This document shows, piece by piece, positions 8,736-17,788 of a DNA stretch of 64,000 bases (position 1 is the first letter of the stretch; each line of letters starts with the position of its first letter). The translations under genes and the position numbers were made by a program. Origin of the DNA: Ignavibacteria bacterium (lineage in GTDB: Bacteria > Bacteroidota > Ignavibacteria > OLB7); the NCBI GenBank assembly GCA_020635205.1, contig JACKAE010000001.1, positions 744,001 to 808,000 on the forward strand, given 5' to 3'. The notes under the pieces are model-generated. The model had not been told where the DNA came from. It saw only the letters and a program-made list of their open reading frames with translations, and searched no databases.

Positions 8736-8874
8736 GTGTGAGATAAATCCTTGCTTCTGCTGTTGCACCCAAAAGAGTGTAGAAAAACATACCCTGTGCG
8801 ACAACGAGACAATCTATAGTCTCTTTACTAAGAGTTCAATTGTATCCTGTTCCTTCACTGCATGAGAGGTTACT

Positions 8875-10602
8875 ATGAAACGGTATGATCTACTGAGCTT
8901 TGTAGGATTCTTATTCCTAATGATTTTATCCAGTCTACTCTCCTTTTCCTGTGCGAATACAAACGATGTGGTGACAGGAAAGAGAAGTGGTGGCAGTGGA
9001 GGAAGCTCTAATTTACATGATAATCCATTGGATGTAGTAGGAACTCGATCCTATCGGAATCGTAAATCAAGAGACAACAGTTCTCCTCTTTCTGCACCAG
9101 AAGAGCCAGTCTACATGAAGATTCCGCTCCATCAAAATCTTACGACGATATATGGAGATACAGAAGGTGCAAAAGAGAATTTCTTCGCAGAAAACTCTTT
9201 CCGCGCTGTCGAATCCAGTCCACTCTCCACATTCTCAATTGATGTAGATGCGGCAAGCTACACCAACATCCGAAGCTACCTAAGTCGTGATAAGTTACCC
9301 CCTACCGACGCAGTTCGGATAGAAGAACTGGTCAACTACTTCAAGTACGATTACGAAGAGCCTCGGGACGAACATCCCTTCTCATTTGCCACAGAAGTTT
9401 CCGATTGTCCTTGGAATAGTGAGCACAAACTTGTCCGGGTCGCGTTGCAAGGGCGAGAGATTCACCCAGATCAAGTAGTCCCGAGCAACATTGTCTTCCT
9501 GATCGATGTTTCCGGCTCGATGAGTGCAAACAACAAACTCCCTCTGTTGAAAGAATCGTTCTACAAATTGGTTGATGCGATGGGAGCGAACGATCGGATT
9601 GCCATTGTTGTATACGCCGGCGCCGCTGGCCTTGTGCTGAATTCGACGTCGGGATCAAAGAGGGAGAAGATCAAAAAGGCAATTGAAGGACTGAAGTCTG
9701 GTGGGTCGACTGCCGGAGGAGATGGAATCACGCTCGCCTACAAAGTGGCAAAGGCAAACTTCTTGAAAGAAGGGAACAATCGCGTAATCCTCGCAACCGA
9801 CGGAGACTTTAACGTGGGAGTCTCGAGTCAAGAAGGCTTAGTGAAATTGATTGAGGAGAAGCGAGCGGAGGGGATCTACCTCAGCGTTCTCGGATTCGGC
9901 GATAGGAACTATCAGGATGTGAAGATGGAACAACTCGCCGACAACGGAAATGGTGACTATTACTACATCGATCGTCTCGACGAAGGGGAGCGGGTTCTCG
10001 TAAGGGAGTTGAGTGGGACGCTCCATACGATTGCGAAAGATGTAAAGCTCCAAATTGAGTTCAACCCAGAAAAAGTTTCGGCCTACCGACTCCTTGGCTA
10101 TGAAAACCGTGTGTTGACTGCTGTAGAGTTCGATAACGACATGAAAGATGCTGGAGAGCTTGGGGCAGGCCACAACGTGACAGCCTTCTACGAAGTTGTG
10201 TTGAAGGGAGCTAACGTTGGCTACGAGGTAGATACAACGAAGCTGGAAGATTACAGACTTCCAGGAAGTCGTCCCGATCTCTTTACGGTAAACGACTTAA
10301 TGATAGCTCGGCTTCGCTACAAGAACCCAAAGGATTCCGTAAGCAACGTAGTTGAACATCTCGTGGTGGATGAGCGCAAGCCGATTGAGGGGGCGAGTGA
10401 CGAGTTCAGATTTGCCACTGCGGTGGTGGAGTGGGGTTTGTTGTTGCGTAAGTCTGACTATGTAGGGAAGAGTTCATACGATCAAGTTATTAATCTTGCA
10501 GTCTCTGCAATCGGGAGTGATGAGAGAGGATACCGGAAGGAATTTGTCAAGCTGGTGGAGAAGTCAAGGGAGCTGAGCAGAAAAGGGTTAAGTACCAGAT
10601 AA
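8875..10602 (+). CDS. YfbK-like lipoprotein with von Willebrand factor A domain
   Basis: A 575-residue lipoprotein: signal peptide followed by LLSFSC lipobox (Cys about residue 24). The order is that of YfbK: an N-terminal conserved region (FSTFSIDVDAASYTNIRSYL, then PPTDAVRIEELVNYF), a vWA domain with MIDAS motif FLIDVSGSM at about residue 210, and a C-terminal DUF3520-like region with VEWGLLLRKSDY. vWA domains bind divalent cations and protein partners; the cellular role of YfbK proteins is not settled. ATG 8875 has GAGAGG about 10 bases upstream. Divergent from kmo and convergent with rluE. Confidence 0.92.
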   Translation: MKRYDLLSFVGFLFLMILSSLLSFSCANTNDVVTGKRSGGSGGSSNLHDNPLDVVGTRSYRNRKSRDNSSPLSAPEEPVYMKIPLHQNLTTIYGDTEGAKENFFAENSFRAVESSPLSTFSIDVDAASYTNIRSYLSRDKLPPTDAVRIEELVNYFKYDYEEPRDEHPFSFATEVSDCPWNSEHKLVRVALQGREIHPDQVVPSNIVFLIDVSGSMSANNKLPLLKESFYKLVDAMGANDRIAIVVYAGAAGLVLNSTSGSKREKIKKAIEGLKSGGSTAGGDGITLAYKVAKANFLKEGNNRVILATDGDFNVGVSSQEGLVKLIEEKRAEGIYLSVLGFGDRNYQDVKMEQLADNGNGDYYYIDRLDEGERVLVRELSGTLHTIAKDVKLQIEFNPEKVSAYRLLGYENRVLTAVEFDNDMKDAGELGAGHNVTAFYEVVLKGANVGYEVDTTKLEDYRLPGSRPDLFTVNDLMIARLRYKNPKDSVSNVVEHLVVDERKPIEGASDEFRFATAVVEWGLLLRKSDYVGKSSYDQVINLAVSAIGSDERGYRKEFVKLVEKSRELSRKGLSTR

Positions 10603-10669
10603 GTCCTTCTTGTGCTTAAGGGTGAAAGAGTTATACCACGAAGAACACCAAGGTTCACCAAGAGGTTTG

Positions 10670-11245
10670 TTAGCGAATCATCTTCTGGAATTCCCGTTCA
10701 TCGTTCGGGCAGGGGAGTTCCACCCACTCCCCGCTCGGAAGTTTCCCAAGTCGCCATGGGCCAATCTTTTGTCGAATCAGTCGAAGTGTTGGGAACCCGA
10801 CTGCCCCGGTCATCCTGCGAACTTGTCGGTTTCGCCCCTCGCGGATAGTTAACCGAAGCCAAGAGGTTGGAACGTTCTTCCGCTCGCGAATTGGAGGAGT
10901 GCGTAGCCATATCTCAGGAGGAGAAATAATCGCCCCCTTTGCCGGACGGGTGAGGCCCTCCTTTAACTCTACACCACGCTCTAAATTCTGCAATACCTCT
11001 GGTGTTGGAATCCCTTCTACTTGCACGAGATAAGTCTTCGGCAACTTGTGGCGTGGATCAGCAACCAACTTCTGGAGCCATCCCTGATCTGTCAGCAGCA
11101 GCAACCCTTCGCTGTCGTAGTCGAGGCGTCCTGCTGCGTAGACGTTGGGGATCTGAATGTAGTCGGCAAGAGTTTCACGTCCTTCACTGTCGGTGAATTG
11201 CGAGAGGACGTGGTAAGGTTTGTTGAAGAGGAGAAGGTGTGGCAT
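10670..11245 (-). CDS. rluE: 23S rRNA pseudouridine synthase, RluE type
   Basis: A 191-residue enzyme of the RsuA/RluB/E/F family. Signatures: LLLFNKPYHVLSQFT start without an S4 domain, the catalytic AGRLDYDSEGLLLLT (Asp about residue 45), and the REGRNRQVRRM motif near the C terminus. RluE modifies U2457 of E. coli 23S rRNA. ATG 11245 is preferred over a TTG at 11266: it sits four bases after the stop codon of the toxin gene remnant upstream, implying that both once formed an operon. An accacgaag-type intergenic repeat lies just beyond the 3' end (about 10630-10665). Confidence 0.93.
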   Translation of the reverse strand: MPHLLLFNKPYHVLSQFTDSEGRETLADYIQIPNVYAAGRLDYDSEGLLLLTDQGWLQKLVADPRHKLPKTYLVQVEGIPTPEVLQNLERGVELKEGLTRPAKGAIISPPEIWLRTPPIRERKNVPTSWLRLTIREGRNRQVRRMTGAVGFPTLRLIRQKIGPWRLGKLPSGEWVELPCPNDEREFQKMIR

Positions 11246-11249
11246 GGAA

Positions 11250-11793
11250 CTACTGCTCTGATTCAATCACAGTGATAACTTCTTGCAAGAGAGTCTTGCT
11301 TATAAAGAGTGTCGACCTTTGGGGAAGCGTTCGCAAAAGATCAAGCACTTCTTCTCGACTTCGCAGTCCACGCTCGTATCGAGCGAGTAATAATGCCAAT
11401 TGTTCCATGTACTTCAATTCTGAGTTGTTTTGCTGCAAGTCGTGCTGCGGTATCGTCGGTCAAGAAAATGTTGTCTGAAGAGCTTATTGCCAACGATAGA
11501 GCTTCTACCTCACCAAGATGAAGATTGAAAATCTTTCTCAGCCTTTCAATTTCGATTGGGACTGACGGAGCTGCGGATACATACTCAAGTTTGCTAAGAG
11601 AAAGAGGGAAGGAATCAAAACGATGACGTGCGACTTCTTGAGCAACTGTTTCAGGAACATATACTCTTGAAAAGTCGTCGAGGAGATCCAGGCAACCCAA
11701 CTCATCAAGGTGAATGATTGGCCCGGCATCACAGATCACTGTTGTCTGATTTGCGTTCTCTCTAATTTTCCCCACGTAGCCCCCAATGGACAT
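11250..11793 (-). pseudogene. PIN-domain (DUF3368-type) toxin, frameshifted
   Basis: Frame one (to 11341) encodes the N-terminal three quarters of a DUF3368-type PIN protein: VICDAGPIIHLDELGCLDLL with the first acidic residue, LGEVEALSLAIS with the second, FLTDDTAARLAAKQLRIEV with the third, then GTIGIITRS. The expected continuation, YERGLRSREEVLDLLRTLP up to VITVIESEQ, is encoded in the next frame and ends at 11250. One extra base near 11370-11385 explains this; it lies within a small hairpin (CGCTCG-ATA-CGAGCG). All three acidic positions are intact, but the last about 50 residues are out of frame, so the toxin is probably inactive. It overlaps the antitoxin gene by about 30 bases. Confidence 0.78.
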
Positions 11794-11971
11794 CCTCCCG
11801 TATAAACTCTGTGTTCAGATCGCTCTGGTGAGTATCGAGGTAGCGTTGAAGTGCGGTAATAATCAATGACTGAACACTATCAAACCATCCTTCCGCAACA
11901 TACTGCTCTGCCTGTTGCATGAGTAGTTGCGGTATATGAGCGGTCAAGTTATAGTCTTTTGGTTGTTCCAT
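11762..11971 (-). CDS. ribbon-helix-helix antitoxin partner of the PIN protein
   Basis: A 69-residue protein. YNLTAHIPQLLMQQAEQYV begins a beta strand and first helix, and VQSLIITALQRYLDTHQ forms the second helix, the layout of CopG/ParD-like ribbon-helix-helix repressors. The tail FIREDVHWGLRGEN matches the toxin-binding tail often seen in antitoxins paired with DUF3368 PIN proteins. ATG 11971 is preferred over 11983. It overlaps the PIN frame at its 3' end, the standard antitoxin-first type II arrangement, and would be expected to autoregulate the operon. Confidence 0.75.
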   Translation of the reverse strand: MEQPKDYNLTAHIPQLLMQQAEQYVAEGWFDSVQSLIITALQRYLDTHQSDLNTEFIREDVHWGLRGEN

Positions 11972-12375
11972 AATATCTTCCACTTATGTTCAGGAAAAAC
12001 ATACATCAATGTAGATGATAAAGCAAGCTATACAGAGAACCTATTGAATATGTTCATAGACCAACGATAGTTTACCGGTATGTTCCTCAATTTTCATTGC
12101 CAGATCACTTCGCAACAGATATATGTTGGGAGGAGAGTCCGGTAGATCAACAGAAAAACAACTGGCGTAATAAAGAGAAGGAGTCGGTTGAGAGGGAGTG
12201 ATTGCAATGAATTTCGAGATTTCATGGTAGATCAACGAGGCCGGGTCTGTTTAAACGATAACAGCGAGAGCATCTCTCCGTTACATCAATCTTTTCTCGC
12301 ATCTTTGCTCAGTTCATCGCCAACACAGAGACAGAATATATACCTTTCACTGATTGTACTCTACGTATAAACGTC
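11972..12375. other. intergenic region between the antitoxin gene and sppA
   Basis: About 400 bases holding the promoters of two divergent genes. A 64-codon open frame on the minus strand (12041-12235, TTG start) has no recognisable similarity or ribosome site and is not called. No repeat family seen elsewhere in the window is present. Confidence 0.4.
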
Positions 12376-14811
12376 ATGACTACACAACGGATAGTTACTG
12401 CCGCCACACTCCTGCTTCTCTTTGCCCTCACACTTCGCGCACAGGAGCAACCTTTCCCTGACTACCGTTCCCTCTCCGAACTTGAGATGTCTGCGCCCGG
12501 AGCACTTCGCTACGGACTCTACGGATTTTCCAACCCAGCTCTTTTGGCTCCTCTGGAAGGATCAGACCTTGAGTTTATTTGGTCGGATGGTGGTGGCGAT
12601 TGGAACAGCTTTAATCGGTGGGGACTTTTTGCCGGACTTCCCAATCTTGGCTTTGGGATGATCCACGACAAGAGCGGTGGGTTTTCTGTGACCGACTATC
12701 GGATTAGTATTGCCGGGGGAGATCGGAGTGGTGGTTTTGGTATCGGCTACGGTTGGTCCAGTGGGGATGACGATTCAATACTCGAACGCCGAAGCCACAT
12801 GACACTCGGTCTGCTCTCGCGACCCAGCCACTATCTCTCCGTTGGACTTAGCGGAGCCTTTGCCTTTAGTGGTGGGGGAAGGAACGGGACTGTAGAGGTT
12901 GCGACTCGGCCACTCGGCAATGAAATCCTCACCCTCTTCGGCGATGCAACGTGGCGTGAGAAAGACAATTTCGGTGATGCTGCTTGGAGTGCTGGTGCTG
13001 TAGTGGAGCCACTTCCCGGAATCAGACTTACTGGTCGCTACTTCGACACGGAAGTTCTCTCCGTTGGACTCGGCTTCAGTCTCGGCGGACTCGGTCTGGG
13101 TTCCACAACAACGTTCGACAGCGATTTCAATCGTGCTTCCACAACCTACAGCATCCGCTCAGGACAATACGATCGAAATGTCTTTCGAGGAATGGCTGAG
13201 AGACAGAGATATTTGACGATTGATCTGAAAGGGGGCATGGCCTACCGTCCGTTCCTTCTCTTCGACGGACGGAGGCGATTGCAGTCAACGCTCGATGAGA
13301 TAGATGCTGCCCGTGAGGACGAAACAATTGCCGGAATTGCAATCAACACCTCGGGAATGACAATTAACCGGGAGATGCTCTCCGAGCTTCGGACTGCGTT
13401 AGCTCGGTTCAAGGCCTCCGGAAAACATGTTGTTATCTACTTCGACAACGCGAGCATCGACACCTATCACTTTATCTCTGTTGCCGACAAGGTTGTGATG
13501 GACCCGATTGGAAGTATCGAGATGCGAGGCTATGCGAGTGGGAGATCATACTACAAAGAGATGTTCGATAAACTTGGGATCGGTTTCGAGGAGATTCGTC
13601 TCTTCAAGTACAAGTCAGCCGTTGAGAACTTCGCCCGTTCGGAGATGTCGGAAGGGGAGCGTGAGCAGCGGGGGCGGATGGTTGACGTTCTCTACGAGCT
13701 TGCGCGGGATGACATCTCAGCAAGTCGCGGAATCAGTCGCGATGAGTTCGACCGAATTGTTGAGGATGTTGCTCTGTTGCGGGGAGAGGAGGCAATTGAT
13801 CTCGGATTGGTAGATACCCTCGCTCGGTGGAATGCCGTTCGCGGTATCATGGATCGCCTCGGTCCCGAAAATCCAGTCGGCTCAGGTTCCCTTGCCCGCT
13901 ATCAACTGCCAACGGATGACCGCTGGGGGGAACCTGACCTCATTGCCATCCTCTACGCCGAAGGAGTCTGCGCGATGGATGAGGGAATCAACGCACGAAC
14001 GCTCTCGCGACAAGTAGATGCAGTAGCAAACGACGACAACGTGAAGGCAGTCATCCTCCGCGTCGATTCTCCCGGAGGTGATGGACTCGCCTCCGACCTC
14101 GTCGCTGAAGCATTGAAGCGCTGTTCAAAGCGGAAGCCGACGATTATCTCACAAGGCTACGTCGCCGCCTCGGGTGGCTACTGGCTTTCGATGTACGGCG
14201 ACGTAATTGTCTCTTCACCAAACAGCATCACCGGTTCAATCGGTGTGATTGCTGGGTGGCTCTACGACAAGGGAGCGTTCGATTCCATCGGCACAAACTT
14301 CAACTTCGTTGCCCGTGGCTCACACGCTGACCTTGCCTACGGCCCTTCTCTTCCACTGATTGATATTAGCCTCCCACATCGGAACCTGACTGAGAAAGAA
14401 CGGAAGATTATCGACGACGACATCCGCGCTTACTACGAAGGCTTTGTGCAGAAGGTGGCCGATGGTCGAGAGATGACCTATAATGAAGTTGCAGAGATTG
14501 CCCAGGGTCGTGTTTGGATGGGAGTTGACGCGAAGCGGCTCGGACTTGTAGACACACTTGGCGGACTCGACCTCGCAATTGCAATTGCAAGAGATCGCGC
14601 TGGAATCGGCGCAGAAGAGGAAGTGAAGTTTGTAGAGCTTCCCTCGCCAAGTCTCTTCAATCCATCAATCCTTCAACCAAGCCTCGTCAGTCTTCTCGGC
14701 GGCGAAATCGTCGAGAAGAAGTGGACCTTGATCGACGACCTACGCTTTCGCGTAGAGCAGAACGGAAAGCCAGTTCCGATGATGGGCGAGGAATTCAAAG
14801 TTCAAAAGTAA
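12376..14811 (+). CDS. sppA: signal peptide peptidase SppA (67K type) with N-terminal barrel-like extension
   Basis: An 811-residue protein. After a signal peptide (about 1-22), residues about 23-270 form alternating aromatic/glycine strands (for example YGLYGFSNPALLAPLEGSD, then FGIGYGWSSGD) resembling an outer-membrane or PorV-like barrel. The rest is a long-form SppA: catalytic Lys in YKSAVENF about residue 413 (equivalent to K209 of E. coli) and catalytic Ser in VAASGGYW about residue 599 (equivalent to S409). Long SppA in E. coli is about 618 residues, inner-membrane anchored; the extra 200 residues and missing anchor suggest an outer-membrane or periplasmic protease. The last residues EEFKVQK come from an ATTCAAAA repeat. 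Confidence 0.9.
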   Translation: MTTQRIVTAATLLLLFALTLRAQEQPFPDYRSLSELEMSAPGALRYGLYGFSNPALLAPLEGSDLEFIWSDGGGDWNSFNRWGLFAGLPNLGFGMIHDKSGGFSVTDYRISIAGGDRSGGFGIGYGWSSGDDDSILERRSHMTLGLLSRPSHYLSVGLSGAFAFSGGGRNGTVEVATRPLGNEILTLFGDATWREKDNFGDAAWSAGAVVEPLPGIRLTGRYFDTEVLSVGLGFSLGGLGLGSTTTFDSDFNRASTTYSIRSGQYDRNVFRGMAERQRYLTIDLKGGMAYRPFLLFDGRRRLQSTLDEIDAAREDETIAGIAINTSGMTINREMLSELRTALARFKASGKHVVIYFDNASIDTYHFISVADKVVMDPIGSIEMRGYASGRSYYKEMFDKLGIGFEEIRLFKYKSAVENFARSEMSEGEREQRGRMVDVLYELARDDISASRGISRDEFDRIVEDVALLRGEEAIDLGLVDTLARWNAVRGIMDRLGPENPVGSGSLARYQLPTDDRWGEPDLIAILYAEGVCAMDEGINARTLSRQVDAVANDDNVKAVILRVDSPGGDGLASDLVAEALKRCSKRKPTIISQGYVAASGGYWLSMYGDVIVSSPNSITGSIGVIAGWLYDKGAFDSIGTNFNFVARGSHADLAYGPSLPLIDISLPHRNLTEKERKIIDDDIRAYYEGFVQKVADGREMTYNEVAEIAQGRVWMGVDAKRLGLVDTLGGLDLAIAIARDRAGIGAEEEVKFVELPSPSLFNPSILQPSLVSLLGGEIVEKKWTLIDDLRFRVEQNGKPVPMMGEEFKVQK

Positions 14812-14823
14812 AAATTCAAAAAA
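14791..14823. repeat. ATTCAAAA-type repeat overlapping the sppA 3' end
   Basis: The repeat is read in frame as the last residues of SppA (EFKVQK) and supplies its TAA stop codon. Confidence 0.8.
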
Positions 14824-15000
14824 GGAAATTTTAGGATAGGTCCGAGCGTGTTGAGGCAGTAGTAGACATAGAAGGTGCAGGTGAAGCACGCTATAGGAAT
14901 AGTATTTTCTTGGTGATGCTTTTCTTACGATCAACTCCTTGTAGAATACTACAGCCACGTACCATATTTGAACCGACAACTCTATAAACTTCTTGATATT

Positions 15001-15870
15001 GTGAACATAAAAAACTTTCTGCTCGTTTTCTCTCTTGTCCCGTTCCTGCTATTTGCCTCAGGACAAACCGTTTTTGCTCAAGATGATGACTTTGACTTTG
15101 AGGAAATACAGGATGAGTTCAGACCTCGCAAGCCATCTGGCTTCGACTATCTGTACTATGGTCTTGCTGGAGGTTATCTCGGAATGTATGCCTTCTATGA
15201 GGGGGATCAGTTCTTGCAGCTTTCACAGGAACTTGGCATTGGAGGAAATGTAAGTGGCATCCTTATGCATGGAGGGGGAGGGTACCTCAAGGCGTGGGAG
15301 TTCCCACTTCGTCTCGGTATGTACAGTGTTGCAGGAGAAGCAGAAGTGAGTGCAGACGTTCAGATTGACAACGTCTCTTCCACACGGACACTGAGAGTCA
15401 GCAAATCAATTGTTGTCGGTCAGCTTGATTTCTCTTACGGTATTCATATTTCTGGAAGGAAAGTTCTGTGGTTGTTCCCCGGCCTGATGATAGGGGGAGA
15501 GACAAATGGGATCGACATTATTCAAGGTAGCAAGACCACTGGTTCATTCGATAGCATTGCAGGTGTTGCTTCGTTTGATGGAACTGATTTGGGAAACAGT
15601 ATTCAGCATCGTTCCGTTGTCATTCAACGGCGTTCCTTGCACCTTCAGCCCTTGCTCTCGGTAGAATATCGTCTCTGGGCGAGTGCGTTATCTCTGCGCC
15701 TAAGTGGAGGATATAGCTTTGGATTAGGGGGGAGTTGGAAGGATCAATTAGGAAATGAAGTAACCGATGTTCCCGATATCAAACAGAGGTTTACCCTCCA
15801 CTTCGGAGCGTTCCTCGACATTGGTGGAGCCTGGGCAGAGGGTCTGGCAGGATTGGCAGATATGAAGTAG
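15001..15870 (+). CDS. predicted outer-membrane beta-barrel protein, unknown function
   Basis: A 289-residue exported protein from GTG 15001, which gives a clean signal peptide ending near QTVFA-QD; a TTG at 14968 is an alternative. After an acidic linker (DDDFDFEEIQDEF) the sequence has repeated glycine/aromatic strands, such as LYYGLAGGYLGMYAFYEG and LSLRLSGGYSFGLGGSW, ending with a FTLHFGAFLDIGG strand, consistent with a barrel of about 8-10 strands. I do not recognise a family. It follows sppA in the same orientation after about 190 bases and may be functionally linked to it. Confidence 0.65.
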   Translation: MNIKNFLLVFSLVPFLLFASGQTVFAQDDDFDFEEIQDEFRPRKPSGFDYLYYGLAGGYLGMYAFYEGDQFLQLSQELGIGGNVSGILMHGGGGYLKAWEFPLRLGMYSVAGEAEVSADVQIDNVSSTRTLRVSKSIVVGQLDFSYGIHISGRKVLWLFPGLMIGGETNGIDIIQGSKTTGSFDSIAGVASFDGTDLGNSIQHRSVVIQRRSLHLQPLLSVEYRLWASALSLRLSGGYSFGLGGSWKDQLGNEVTDVPDIKQRFTLHFGAFLDIGGAWAEGLAGLADMK

Positions 15871-16200
15871 TCCAAGTTAAGGTAACGCAGTCGTGAATCT
15901 GCCTGTGCAGGAGTGTCACTTGGAATGGAGACTACCGAACGATTGAAGCAACTGGCCACATTCAGGCGTGTCACTCTGAACGGAGCGTAGCGAAGTGAAG
16001 AGTCTCTCAGGTCTTGTAGAGCAACGTCGGGAGCCGGCGCGGTTCTTCGGCAGCCTTCAGAATGACAGGCGTGCTTTGCGCTTTGTTGAATCCTCCGCAC
16101 TGCGAACAAGACTTAGAGTCGAGACTGGGATCGTTCCAACTTCTATCACTCTCGATACGTTCCAGGGATCATTCATGCAATCGCATCCTGCTCTTTATCT
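15871..16200. repeat. dispersed intergenic repeat family, copy 1
   Basis: The gap of about 450 bases before kynU holds degenerate copies of a repeat whose core reads GTCACTCTGAATGAAGCG in other copies: at about 15878-15935 and again at about 15960-16010, with an inverted remnant near 16050-16065. No coding potential. Related copies occur at 20687, 48086 (inverted) and 49779. Confidence 0.65.
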
Positions 16201-16274
16201 GAGAGGGTTTGCACTTTTGCAAGTGCTTGTTCAAGTCGTGCTGTCATAGTTCTCTTCTCATTCGATTGTGCAGC

Positions 16275-16317
16275 CCGATGTCTGTTCGGAGGAAGCTTTC
16301 CTCCGAACAGACATCGG
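16275..16317 (-). terminator. perfect 20-bp hairpin downstream of kynU
   Basis: Arms 16275-16294 and 16298-16317 are exact reverse complements with a 3-base loop (GCT). It begins 9 bases after the kynU stop codon, so a transcription terminator or mRNA-stabilising hairpin is likely, although no T tract follows on the minus strand. Confidence 0.7.
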
Positions 16318-16325
16318 TGAGAAGC

Positions 16326-17603
16326 CTAACCTGCGCTCATTACCCCCAACTCCTCTACAAATCTCCAAACATCTTCAAACGAATTATACATCGGAACTGG
16401 TGCTACGCGGATCACGTCTGGGACGCGGTAGTCGGCGACGATTCCACGCTCCATCAACTTCCCAACCATCGATTTCGCGTCGTCGCCGATGCGGATGGAG
16501 AGTTGGCAGCCTCGCTGTGTTGAGTCGGCGGGAGTCAATATCTGGAAGCCTTCACGCTCGTTCAGGAGATACTCCAAATAGCCGGTGAGCTTCTCTGACT
16601 TCGCTCGCAAGTTTCCCATGCCAACCCGGTCGAAGAGTTGGAGGGCTGCCCAGTGTGCGGCCATCGGGAGAATCTGTGCGTTGGAGAGTTGCCAACCTGC
16701 TGCACCACGCTGCGGCACAAACTCGCGAGGCATCTCGAAACGGGTAGCTGGATCGTTCCCCCACCACCCAGCAAATCGCGGAAGGTCAGGGTTGAATGCG
16801 TGGCGTTCGTGGACAAAACATCCGCTGACTCCACCAGGCCCAGAGTTCAAGTACTTGTAGGTACACCAGACAGCAAAGTCAACGTTCCAGTCGTGCAGGT
16901 TCAGCAGAAGGTTCCCTGCACCGTGGGCTAAGTCAAATCCGACTACGCACCCTTTAGCGTGGCCGGCAGCCGCAATCTTCTCCATCTCGAAGGCTTGTCC
17001 GGTATAGTAGTTCACTCCCCCCATCATTACTAAAGCAACATCCTCCCCTTCTCGTTCAAGGTATTCCTCTATGTCTTCTGTCCTGAGTGTATTCTCCCCC
17101 TCACGTGGCTTCAGCTCAACAACGGCCTCGGCCGGATCATACCCGTGAAACCGAGCCTGGCTTGCAACGGCGTAGCGGTCACTCGGGAAGGCATTCTCCT
17201 CGATCACAATCTTGAAGCGATCCTTTGTTGGACGGTAGAATGAGACCATCATCAGGTGGAGATTGGTGGTGAGGGTGTTCATCACCACAACTTCTTCCGG
17301 AGTTCCGCCAACGATTCGCGACTCCGGCTCGGCAAACATTTCGTGGTAGCTAAACCACGGGTAGGTCGCGTCGAAGTGTCCTTCCACAGCGTAGGTTTGC
17401 CAATCCTTCAACTCCTGCTCTACCATGCGGAATGTTGACTTCGGCTGGAGACCGAGGGAGTTGCCGGTGAAGTAGATCAGGTCGTTCCCATCTTTCCCCT
17501 TGGGGATATAGTACTCGTTTCGGTACTCTGCCAGTAGATCGTTCCGATCTAACTCCAGTGCGTACTCAAGTGAAGGTTCGTGTGTCGTGGTCGTTTCTGT
17601 CAT
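16326..17603 (-). CDS. kynU: kynureninase
   Basis: A 425-residue PLP enzyme that cleaves 3-hydroxykynurenine (or kynurenine) to 3-hydroxyanthranilate and alanine. Marks: YFTGNSLGLQP near residue 45, VVGFDLAHGAGNLLLNLHDW with the PLP-binding Asp, and AVWCTYKYLNSGPGG containing the Schiff-base Lys (about residue 237). Length matches family members (about 415-465). It is on the same strand as the rest of the pathway but separated from kynB by the divergent McrBC operon; the 20-bp hairpin follows its stop. Confidence 0.97.
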   Translation of the reverse strand: MTETTTTHEPSLEYALELDRNDLLAEYRNEYYIPKGKDGNDLIYFTGNSLGLQPKSTFRMVEQELKDWQTYAVEGHFDATYPWFSYHEMFAEPESRIVGGTPEEVVVMNTLTTNLHLMMVSFYRPTKDRFKIVIEENAFPSDRYAVASQARFHGYDPAEAVVELKPREGENTLRTEDIEEYLEREGEDVALVMMGGVNYYTGQAFEMEKIAAAGHAKGCVVGFDLAHGAGNLLLNLHDWNVDFAVWCTYKYLNSGPGGVSGCFVHERHAFNPDLPRFAGWWGNDPATRFEMPREFVPQRGAAGWQLSNAQILPMAAHWAALQLFDRVGMGNLRAKSEKLTGYLEYLLNEREGFQILTPADSTQRGCQLSIRIGDDAKSMVGKLMERGIVADYRVPDVIRVAPVPMYNSFEDVWRFVEELGVMSAG

Positions 17604-17732
17604 ATTGATTTTCTCAAGCTCTTGTTGCTGATTTCCTAATTCTTTCTCTGCAAAGGTAAGAATGAGCGTGGACTACCTTCCCACCTTTCTGCCATCATTC
17701 TGTTCGGCTATAGATGTCTGAAAGAGCAAATA

Positions 17733-17760
17733 AACCGCAGAGACGCAGAGAGCGCAGAGG
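17733..17760. repeat. CGCAGAG-type intergenic repeat upstream of the McrB-like gene
   Basis: AACCGCAGAGACGCAGAGAG and following bases form a degenerate tandem of CGCAGAG/CGCAGAGA units, a low-complexity sequence common in intergenic DNA. A longer frame of the McrB gene would translate it into an arginine-rich leader, which argues for a downstream start. Confidence 0.7.
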
Positions 17761-17788
17761 GGGAGGGGGTCGAGAAGCGACGAAGAGT

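Noticed and set aside
12041..12235. 64-codon minus-strand frame upstream of the antitoxin gene
   Set aside because: TTG start, no ribosome site, no recognisable similarity.
17714..17788. Extended N terminus of the McrB-like protein
   Set aside because: Encoded by a CGCAGAG intergenic repeat giving an Arg/Gly-rich peptide not expected in the family.
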